Positions 57,091-64,000 of a DNA stretch of 64,000 bases are shown one piece after another. A program made the translations under genes and the position numbers. The notes below the pieces were generated by a model, which saw only the letters and a list, made by a program, of their open reading frames with translations, was not told where the DNA came from and did not search any database. Source of the DNA: Bagarius yarrelli (Eukaryota; Chordata; Actinopteri; Siluriformes; Sisoridae); the NCBI GenBank assembly GCA_005784505.1, contig VCAZ01000136.1:69501-133500 (forward strand), read 5' to 3'. Position 1 is the first letter of the stretch. Each line of letters begins with the position of its first letter.

Positions 57091-57559
57091 CAGAGTACCC
57101 TAGGTGGGGTCGCTGTGTGGCTGGTTGGGGAAGATGTCATGGCAGGAAGACCAGCGTCCTTGCCACTGTACAACTTCCCCACCGGGCCCAGGGCTGGCAC
57201 CACTGACGGACATGGGAGCCGACCAGGCTGAACCCCGTGCATCGAGTGGGCTGAGCATTCGGGCCCTGGAGGACGGACCGGCTGAGCAAGGGAGCCCCAA
57301 ACTCAGTCCAGATCCGATGGCAGTTATCAGCAAGGAGGCAACCCGGACTGAACCGGGTGCCTTCTGCTGGAGGTTTGACCCAGTAGAGGAGAATATTGCT
57401 CTTTCTTTGACCAAGTGTTGGCCGCATGCCGGCTGACAGGTGGCCAAGGTGAGATAGGAGCTCGACCCCGTCGCCCTCCCAGGGGAGAATCCAAACTGGT
57501 CCGCAACCTCCTCCCTGGGTCGCCCGTCTCAGGATCACTTCGAAGCCCTGCAAGGGTTC

Positions 57560-58322
57560 TTAGTGACCTGACGACGGGCCTGCGATGCCACCTTCCTGCG
57601 AGTAGCCTGGTGAACTGGCTTGGCTGTAGGTCCCGACTGCCTCGGTGCCGCTGAAAGCTCTCGCAGGGGGCTGTCTTCGGGATGGAGCAGACTGGGCCTG
57701 CTGGTTAGGGGAAGCGGTGCTTGCCCTTGCCCTTCGCCGAGACAGGATGTGACTAATCGCCTCCATCTGCTTCTTCACTGTGGAGAATTGCTGGGAGAAT
57801 TCCTCCACAGTGTCACCGAAGAGGCCACCTGGTGAGATGGGGGCGTCAAGAAAGCGAACCTTCTCAGCCAGCCTCCCGCATCTCGGCCAGGTTAAGCCAC
57901 AGGTGGCATTCCTGGACCACAAGTGTGGCCATCGCCCTTCCCAGAGCCTGCGCAGTGGCCTTTGTAGCCCAAAGGGCATAGTCAGCCACAGAGCACAGTT
58001 CCTGCAGGAGCTCTGGGTTGCTCTGGGAGCTCTCAGCCTCAATGGACTCGAGCCCACTCTCAGATGCTGCGATCGACATCTCGTCAGTTTCGAGGGAGCA
58101 ACTGGGGAACCCCTGACGTCCCTCCAGTGTCCGGCAGGCCCGAGCTAGAGTAGGAAAGGGGTGCACGCAGGGAATCGAGTGATGAGTGGCTGGGGTGGCT
58201 GGGGATTTTTGTTGTGCAAAAACCTCCAACCGGGCACGCAACGTGCCTGTGGGCAGTGCCTCACAAGAGGGGCGTGTCCCATGCATGAAAGCATTTCTTG
58301 TGTGGGAATAACCCAAACACAA
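57560..58322 (-). pseudogene. DIRS gag-like ORF1
   Basis: The frame 58322-57864 starts MCLGYSHTRNAFMHGTRPSC and contains AASESGLESIEAESSQSNPE, acidic and Ser-rich. It shifts frame near 57870, after LWLNLAEMREAG, into 58057-57560 with RFLDAPISPGGLFGDTVEEF and SQQFSTVKKQMEAISHILSR, the conserved end of this protein in fish DIRS elements, followed by a basic Gln/Ser-rich tail. It would be the structural protein. The start codon is uncertain. Confidence 0.65.
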
Positions 58323-58330
58323 AAAACAGC

Positions 58331-58511
58331 AATCATGCCGGTCATCGAACGCGATAGACCGACCGTACCCAGAAACACACGGCCGAGAAGCCGTGATAAA
58401 TCACGTTCTCGCCGTAAAACGCCCTTAACCGAGGAAAAAATCGCTCTTGCTCAGGCACTGCTGCAGACGCCGCCGACGCACCCAAGGGGTTCTCCCGCAC
58501 TTCCTGGTTGA
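58331..58511 (+). CDS. Unrecognised small basic ORF
   Basis: The frame open from 58335 encodes 58 residues: MPVIERDRPTVPRNTRPRSR, then an Arg/Ser/Lys-rich stretch, TEEKIALAQALLQTPPTHP, and a Pro/Gly end. GC content is well above the flanking DNA. It runs opposite to the DIRS element and matches no element family in the window. It may be a nuclear-localised N-terminal exon or a chance frame. Confidence 0.25.
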
Positions 58512-58555
58512 TGCCGCCGCGAGAGAGACCGCTGATCGCGCTCCTGATCCAACAA

Positions 58556-58580
58556 CGTTTTTTTTTTTTTTTTTTTTTAA
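58556..58580. repeat. Poly(T) tract
   Basis: About 22 consecutive T. It might be the A-tail of a minus-strand retroposed sequence. Confidence 0.7.
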
Positions 58581-58830
58581 GTAATCGTTTCCTAATCGCT
58601 TCTTCTCCGGCTTTCTTGTTACATATGCATATGCTTGTTACATATTACATATGCATATATTTTTAGTGCTTAAGTTAAAAAGATCACCTATTTAGTTTAT
58701 TCTTCTTAATGATTCAGGTTACTTTGACACACAGCAGCTACTTATCTATTCTTCTACAAGCTTATTATGTTCAAAGAATCATGACCAGTGGTACCCAATT
58801 AAATTTCCTTTCTTATCTCTATCCCGACGA

Positions 58831-59175
58831 ATGTGGCGTTTTCAGCTAGCCTGTCTAACTGGGGAAATCGGTGTTTTTCTGGATCATCTCTTCCATCTAC
58901 ACACACCCAACGAAACTTCACCTGTGCGTGTGGTTTTTTCTCCTCGAACCTGTGATGTAGGAACCCAAACTGACAGTGTGATCCCTCCGGATTTCACTAA
59001 CAGTGCTGGGCCCTCCATTCTGGACAAACAAGTTCATTGGACCTCGCCTCCAACACCAATCTCCTCCAGGCCATCACCGTTGTTTTTCTCTGACGATTCA
59101 TCATCCAGTCTGATTCCTCCCTCTCCTCCTATCTGCCTTGCAGCCGACGAGGATGATGTTATTTCACTTAATTAG
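58831..59175 (+). CDS. Unrecognised 114-residue ORF with its own polyadenylation signal
   Basis: The frame starts MWRFQLACLTGEIGVFLDHL. It then has TCDVGTQTDSVIPPDFT, a Ser/Pro-rich disordered middle, and an acidic end, AADEDDVISLN. AATAAA follows 16 bases after the stop (59191-59196). Upstream, 58615-58665 has repeated ATATGCATAT words and a TATA-like stretch. An alternative start at 58782 in another frame hits a stop after 23 codons. The compact layout of promoter-like words, ORF and AATAAA is unlike the surrounding decayed elements and could come from an unrecognised mobile element or an integrated DNA virus, or be chance. No function assigned. Confidence 0.35.
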   Translation: MWRFQLACLTGEIGVFLDHLFHLHTPNETSPVRVVFSPRTCDVGTQTDSVIPPDFTNSAGPSILDKQVHWTSPPTPISSRPSPLFFSDDSSSSLIPPSPPICLAADEDDVISLN

Positions 59176-59196
59176 CGTATGGGGCTTTCCAATAAA

Positions 59197-59465
59197 CCTG
59201 TTCCACTCTGTACCACTGTGTCTGTGTTTTCTTGATTTTGTATTACAACTAGACTACTTTATTTTTGCACACACACACTTCTATGATTAGTTATATTTTG
59301 GTAAAACTTTTGATAGCACACCATCATGGTTTTTTTTTCTTTTCTTTCTTCTGCATCATATTTAGCTAACTCTTATTTCTTCTTCTTCTTTTAGTGCTAC
59401 TCCTAATATGTATATTTTATAATTAGCTGTTAATTAATCATTATCATAATAGGTCTATCTCCTGC
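59197..59465. other. AT/CT-rich sequence following the unrecognised cassette
   Basis: No gene. A TCTTCTTCTTCTTCTTTTAG run lies near 59377-59396. Confidence 0.4.
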
Positions 59466-59565
59466 ACAATTTTTAAGCATTTTCCAACAAGTCTCTGGAG
59501 CACCTGATGAACATGGTTGATGTGCTCATCCAGGGAACGAGAAAAAAAATCAGTATGTCATTAGA
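59466..59565 (-). pseudogene. Gypsy RT fragment, continuation of 62946-63378
   Basis: Reading leftward from 59565, DILIFFSRSLDEHINHVHQV continues directly after VYLD at the other side of the LINE insertion (62946). The match ends at about 59474 after RLLENA. It proves that the LINE at 59566-62945 sits inside this Gypsy gene. Confidence 0.8.
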
Positions 59566-59939
59566 TTAGATTAGATTAGATTCAACTTTATTGTCATTGT
59601 GCAAGGTACATGTACAGAGCCAATGAAATGCAGTTAGCATCTAACCAGAAGTGCATAAGTGGCTTATTTACAATAAATATCAGTGTAATAAATAGGGTAT
59701 GGGGATGATAATTACAGAGGTGGAGGTAAATGATGTACAGAGGTATATGGATAGAGTATGGAGGTGTAACAATAGCTAGTTATAGAATGTACAAAGATGC
59801 ATAATGATAGGTAGTGCAAAGTACTGTATAGATTGATATAGATAGATATAGTATAGATTGTATAGATTGTGCAAGATGCATAATGATAAGGTAGTGCAAA
59901 GTACAGAAGTGGCAGTGCAGTAGTAATTAATAATGTATA

Positions 59940-60704
59940 TCAGCTGTTCAGTGCAGAAACAGCCACAGGAAAGAAGCTGTTTTTCAGTCTGTTTGTGCGG
60001 GCTCTGAGGCATCGGTAGCGTCTGCCTGATGGGAGGAGAGTGAACAGTCCGTGGTTGGGGTGAGAGGGATCTTTGATTATGCCTCTCGCCCTTTGCAGAC
60101 AGCGTTTTTTGTGTATATTGTCCAGGGTGGGTAGCTGAGTGCCGATGATTCGTTGGGCGGTTTTCACCACCCTCTGAAGGGCTGTGCGGTCTGAAGCAGT
60201 GCAGCTGCTGTACCATACTGAGATGCAGTTTGTGAGGATGCTCTCGATGGTACTGCAGTAAAAGTTCTCCAGTATCCTGTTGCTGAGATGGGACTTTTTA
60301 AGTCTCCTCAGAAAATATAGGCGCTGTTGTGCCTTTTTGACCAGGAAAGAAGAGTTCAGAGACCAGGTGAGATCCTCAGAGATGTGGATTCCTAGGAACT
60401 TGAAGCTAGGTACACGCTCAACAGCCGCTCCGTTGATGTGTATTGGAGGATGAGTGTGATTGCTAGCTCGTCTGAAATCCACAATGACCTCCTTTGTCTT
60501 CTTGGTGTTGAGTTCCAGGTTATTGTCCTCACACCATGCTGCCAGGTGCTGGATCTCCTCCCTGTAGGCCGTCTCATCGTTACCTCTGATCAGGCCTACC
60601 ACCGTGGTGTCATCTTCGAACTTGACAATGCTGTTTGACGCATAAAACAGGCACGCAATCATAGGTGAAAAAAGGGAGTATAGGAGAGGGGACACAAAAC
60701 ACAA
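59940..60704 (-). pseudogene. Rex1-like LINE RT palm, thumb and C-terminus
   Basis: The 254-codon frame starts at LLYSLFSPMIAC and has KFEDDTTVVGLIRGNDETAY, in which the FADD of the family has become FEDD. It continues with WCEDNNLELNTKKTKEVIVD, FKFLGIHISEDLTWSL, RLKKSHLSNRILENFYCSTI and the terminal RTNRLKNSFFPVAVSALNS. The stop is the family's natural end. The Glu in the catalytic loop probably abolishes activity. Confidence 0.8.
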
Positions 60705-61308
60705 CCTGGGGAACCCCGGTGCTGATGGTGAGATTGGAGGAGGTGATGTTATTCAGTCGAACAGACTGTGATCTGTTCGTAAGAAAGTCCAGGGTCCAAT
60801 TGCAAAGATGTGTGCTGATGCCGAGCTGTTTCAGCTTCAAGGTTAGCTTAGAAGGGCTAACTGTATTAAAAGCTGAACTAAAATCGACAAACAGCATCCT
60901 GGCATAAGTGTCTGGGTTGTCCAAATGAGTCAGGGTAGAATGTAGTATTGTGGAAATGGCATCTTCAGTTGACCTATTTGAACGATAGGCAAATTGGTGA
61001 GGGTCCAGGTTGGGTGGCAGACAGGCTTTAAGGTGGCTGAGGACCAGTCTTTCAAAGCACTTTGCGATAACTGGGGTGAGTGCGACTGGACGAAAGTCAC
61101 CCAGTTCTTTTGCAGCAGAGTGCTTCGGTACTGGTACAATTGTAGCAGACTTGAAGCAGGTGGGGACGATTTCCTGGGCCAAGGACAGGTTGAAGATGTT
61201 CGTGAAGACCTTAGCCAACTGCTGCGCGCATGCTCTGAGTACACGTCCAGGGATGCCATCAGGGCCAGCTGCCTTCCTACCATTCACCCTTCCCAGGGTA
61301 GCACACAC
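60610..61308 (-). pseudogene. Rex1-like LINE RT fingers and palm
   Basis: The 232-codon frame has NGRKAAGPDGIPGRVLRAC, ELGDFRPVALTPVIAKCFER, DPHQFAYRSNRSTEDAIS, ARMLFVDFSSAFNTVSPSKL (first catalytic Asp) and ISTGVPQ. A one-base loss then shifts the frame at about 60707, so the tail of the frame after GVPQ is not real RT sequence. It continues in 60704-59940. Confidence 0.8.
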
Positions 61309-61407
61309 TTCAGAGATGGAGAGAGTGAGAGTGGCTGCTCACCTGGTGACAGCTCTGTTTTGAGCATAGGCTCTATATTCCTTTTTTCAAAGCGAGCATA
61401 GAAGTGG

Positions 61408-62598
61408 TTAAGCTCGTCGGGGAGTGAGGCAGAGCTGGTTGGAGGTGTTTCTGTTGGGTGGTTTGCGGTCAGTAATAGCCTGTATTCCCTGCCACATGCG
61501 TCGGGGGTCAGCAGAGATGAAGTGCTCCTCGATCTGCTGTTTGTATTCGTGTTTGGCTTTGAAGATTCCCCTCCTCAGATCGACTCTGGCGATTTTGTAG
61601 GCCTCCCGGTCTCCAGACCTGAAGGCGGTGTTGCGTGCTTTGAGTAGGAGACGGACCTCACGGTTCATCCAGGGCTTCTGATTGGGGAACACTTTGATGT
61701 TCTTATTTGTAGTCACCAAATCCACACACTTATTGATGTGATCAAGGACAGCTGTGGTGTAAGTGTTGATATTGGTGACTGTATCTGTAGTGGCCTGTGC
61801 AGCAAATTCACTCCAGTCTGTATGTGTGAACTGCTGTTGGAGAGCAGCGTCAGCCCTATCCATCCAAACTTTAACAGTCCTGATTGTGGGTTTCACACGT
61901 TTAATGACTGGACAGTACTTGGGCAACAGGAACAATGAAAGATGGTGTGATTGTCCGAGGTGGGGGAGAGGTGTGACTCTGTAAGCATCGGCCACACTTG
62001 TGTATACATGATCTAGAGTTTTTTGTCCCCTAGTGAAACAGGAGACGTTTTGTTGGAATTTCGGCAGAACACATCTTAGATTGCAGTGATTGAAATCCCC
62101 AGCGACGACAAAGGCTCCATCAGGATGCACTGTCTGCAGCTTGTTGATAGCAGAGCTTAGTTCTTCCATAGCTGTGCTAGCCTTTGCATCCGGGGGGACA
62201 TACACTGCTATCACCACAAGACATGTGAACTCACGTGGTAAATAAAAGGGTCTGCATTTAATGATCAGGTATTCAAGATCAGCAGAGCAGTGAGAAGAAA
62301 CAGTGACAGAGACAGTGCACCATGTTTTGTTTACATAAATGCATAAGCCCCCTCCTCTGTTCGTACCCGTGCTCACTGCTTCTCTATCCGCCCTGAAAAT
62401 AGTGCGCCCCTCGAGTTCCAGCACGCTATTTGGGATGCCGGTGTTGAGCCAAGTTTCCGTAAAGACCATAATATTGCAGTCCGTTATCAGTCTCTGTGTG
62501 AGGGTCCAGATCCTGAGTTCATCCAGTTTATTTGCCAGGGACCGAACATTGGCGAGGAAAATACTAGGAAACGATGTCCGATGTGGGTTTTGTTTCAG
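61408..62598 (-). pseudogene. Rex1-like LINE endonuclease and linker
   Basis: This is a long open frame in phase with the 353-codon stretch 62469-61408. The APE-type endonuclease shows NVRSLANKLDELR, MVFTETWLN (catalytic Glu), GGLCIYVNK, FVVAGDFNHCNL (catalytic Asp-Asn), TLDHVYTSV and QSHHLSLFLL. The last block should read SDH, so the final catalytic Asp is replaced by His. The linker has WMNREVRLLLKARNTAFRSG and DPRRMWQGIQAITDRKPP. This is the longest uninterrupted mobile-element frame in the window. Confidence 0.8.
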
Positions 62599-62599
62599 T

Positions 62600-62920
62600 T
62601 TAACCCGGATTCCTCCGCGTTTTTCTCTGTTTACGGTCTCGGCGTCTGCGCCGGCGCCGGACAGTTCCGCTCGGGATAAAAGGCTCGCTGTGTTGCGGCT
62701 TCCTTACGAGCTCCGGTGGTATCTGGTCAGAGTTGAAAATAAAGTCCGAAACAAAGTTTGTGCAGAGGTGACCAATATCCAAAAGTGATTGTCTGTCGTA
62801 TGAAACACTCGCATGACAGAATTGCGCGAGTACGCAGGAGAATAGTGCGTAAATAAGCACAAATACGGCAAATCTGGAGAGACGCTGAGCCGCGCGATGT
62901 GTACGCGCCGCCGCCGCCAT
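62600..62920 (-). pseudogene. Rex1-like LINE ORF N-terminus
   Basis: The 106-codon frame starts MAAAARTHRAAQRLSRFAVF. It has a hydrophobic stretch (VLIYALFSCVLAQF), SYDRQSLLDIGH and a basic cluster GTVRRRRRRRDRKQRK. A frameshift at about 62620-62640 moves the reading into the next frame, which continues with GGIRVKLKQNPHRTSFPSIF and LANVRSLANKLDELR into the endonuclease. The basic cluster may aid nucleic-acid binding or nuclear entry. Family assignment follows from the adjoining domains. Confidence 0.65.
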
Positions 62921-62945
62921 CCATCCAGATAAACAAACACAAAGA

Positions 62946-63378
62946 TTTTCAGGAAGCCCTCAGCACATCATTGATCAGGGCCTGGAAGACCATGGGAGCA
63001 TTGGTGAGGCCAAACGGAACCACCAGATATTGATAATGACCGGAGGGAGTGTTAAAGGCGGTCTTCTATTCATCACCTTCTCTGATATGCACCAGGTGGT
63101 AAGAACTGCGGCGGTCCAGCTTCTTAAAAATAGTGGCTCCTTGCAGAAGTTCAAAGGCGGTGGACATAGGGGTAGCGGATAGCGGTTCTTGACCATGATG
63201 GCATTGGGTCCCCGATAATCGATACAGGGTCGCAGGGATTGGTCTTTCTTTTCTACAAAGAGAAAACCCTGCCCCGGCAGGGGAAGAAGATGGTTGAATA
63301 ATCCCCACTGCCAGCGACTCAGAGATATATTTTCCATAGCCTTGGTCTCAGGTCCAGAAAGAGATTACAGTCGACCCT
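62946..63378 (-). pseudogene. Gypsy RT fingers and palm start
   Basis: The frame 63337-62975 reads GLFNHLLPLPGQGFLFVEKK, then SLRPCIDYRGPNAIMVKNRY and PLPL. It then shifts frame through LTNAPMVFQ-like sequence to VFVYLD at about 62950. There the LINE begins, and the matching DILIF follows at 59565. The Gypsy RT therefore has its catalytic YLDD split between the two aspartates. Confidence 0.8.
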
Positions 63379-64000
63379 GTGGTGGGGTGGTACCCGGAAG
63401 GAGCACATTGGCACAGTCCTAAGGTTGATGAGGCGGGTGAGAAACCGCTTTAGATTTGCTAAATGCTAGCCTCAGGTTAGAGTAAACTGAAGGGACCTTG
63501 GACAGATTTGGAAACTCTTCTTTGAAGGTCGGTGACACAGATTCGTGCACGGCCAAAAGAAGACAAGACGAGGCAGGACAGGCTCCAGTCCAGGATGGTG
63601 TTCCTGACCCAGTCTATGCGAGGGTTGTGGAGGGTTAACCAGGGACACCCCAGAACAATAGAAGCATGTGAGCCCCTCATGACAGGGAAGGAGAGGGTCT
63701 CTGTGTGATTGCCTGAGGTGTATTGGCGAAGTGCGGTGGAAGATGGACTCCAGACGACTGCCATTTAGAGCTTGAATGGCAAAAGGACGTTGAAGTGGTG
63801 CGATCGGTATATTAAGATTAGCAGCTGTGGTGGTGCACATCAAGTTCTGATCGGCCCCGGAATCAATGAGCGCCTTCAAGAAATGAGTGCTGTAGTCATG
63901 AACGATGTAGACATCAAAGCAAGAGCGAGATGTTGAGGTGCCGCCTAAGTCTGGACCCCCTGGTGCCCTCAACTGCACTAGGGGGCCTCTCCTTTTACGG
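63379..64000 (-). pseudogene. Gypsy protease region, continues past the right edge
   Basis: The frame 63978-63472 starts upstream with GGPDLGGTSTSRSCFDVYIV and carries FLKALIDSGADQNLMCTTTA, with the aspartic protease DSGA motif. Around 63730 the true reading moves to the frame 63764-63477, with ASIVLGCPWLTLHNPRIDWV, the conserved end of this protease region. Gag would lie beyond 64000. One frameshift is visible. It belongs to the same element as 62946-63378 and 59466-59565. Confidence 0.75.

Larger units (their letters stand above)
54205..58330 (-). mobile_element. Largest DIRS-type element, nearly complete interior
   Basis: The left terminal repeat is around 54225-54610 (GTCTCGGTTACATATGGTAA; repeated words CGAGGGTTACCAT and GATGACACTAGGGAT). 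The minus-strand order is gag-like ORF1 (58322 to about 57560), RT and RNase H (57090-56112), tyrosine recombinase (55650-55252). No right inverted repeat is seen; at about 58330 it meets an unrelated + strand cassette. Single stops and frameshifts in every gene make it inactive. Confidence 0.8.
59566..62945 (-). mobile_element. Near full-length Rex1/Babar-like LINE inserted in Gypsy RT
   Basis: It starts on the minus strand at about 62945 with a short GC-rich leader, carries a single ORF in several frames (N-terminus, endonuclease, RT, C-terminus), then a 3' UTR and TCTAA repeats (TTAGA on +) at 59566-59592. The RT motif FADD has become FEDD and the endonuclease SDH has become SHH; at least three frameshifts are present. 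It shares near identity with the + strand copy at 48752-50287. The insertion split the YLDD motif of the host Gypsy. Confidence 0.85.

Noticed and set aside
59566..59592. TTAGA repeats suggesting telomere-like sequence
   Set aside because: The unit is five bases (TTAGA), not TTAGGG, and it is the 3' tail of the Rex1-like LINE, matched by TCTAA repeats at 50262-50287.

Overview
This window is vertebrate nuclear DNA, most likely from a teleost fish. It holds one intron-containing host gene with GT/AG introns. The rest is crowded with transposable elements typical of fish: L2-type and Rex1/Babar-type LINEs, RTE-like and Tx1-like LINEs, DIRS-type tyrosine-recombinase elements, Gypsy LTR elements, Tc1-like and hAT scraps, a tRNA-derived SINE, and a degraded endogenous retrovirus. 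I cannot name the species; an otophysan such as a catfish would fit but is not proven.

The host gene is a beta-ureidopropionase orthologue (upb1) on the + strand, 20086-39248. I could join ten exons by reading-frame continuity (20086-20189, 24551-24722, 24870-24957, 26477-26571, 28509-28670, 31247-31416, 31503-31584, 36678-36720, 38821-38975, 39165-39248). They give 384 codons plus stop with no break, and the nitrilase-superfamily Glu119, Lys196 and Cys233 are all present. The gene looks functional. It catalyses the last step of uracil and thymine breakdown, releasing beta-alanine or beta-aminoisobutyrate.

Layout. 1-735: 5' end of a LINE (minus) with an esterase-type ORF1 that runs off the left edge. 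787-941: foldback element. 1850-3545: decayed retrovirus gag/pol, split by a short Tc1-type non-autonomous element. 3787-19105: mostly LINE fragments (Rex1-like, Tx1-like, L2-like and RTE-like) in both orientations. 20000-39650: upb1, whose introns contain an RTE-like LINE with a 15-bp target duplication (intron 1), a hAT end (intron 3), a DIRS copy (intron 4), a miniature Gypsy element (intron 5), DIRS, a tandem-repeat ORF and a SINE (intron 7), and L2 pieces plus a copy of the upb1 3' flank (intron 8). 40250-50770: DIRS with an L2 nested in it, a hAT end, a palindrome beside a solo LTR, a Rex1-like LINE with an L2 tail nested in it, and a Tc1 remnant. 50770-64000: a nested stack of minus-strand Gypsy pieces broken up by LINEs, an LTR-like block, a nearly complete DIRS element and a small unrecognised + strand cassette (58330-59200).

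The genes do not form a pathway or operon. The only functional unit I can support is upb1; the mobile-element ORFs are nearly all broken by stops, frameshifts, truncations or nested insertions. The most useful second looks are the upb1 3'-flank copy bounded by a 14-bp direct repeat in intron 8, the unrecognised cassette at 58330-59200, the LINE inserted exactly in the catalytic motif of a Gypsy reverse transcriptase, and the 10-residue tandem-repeat ORF at 35050-35450. I see no convincing new biological system.
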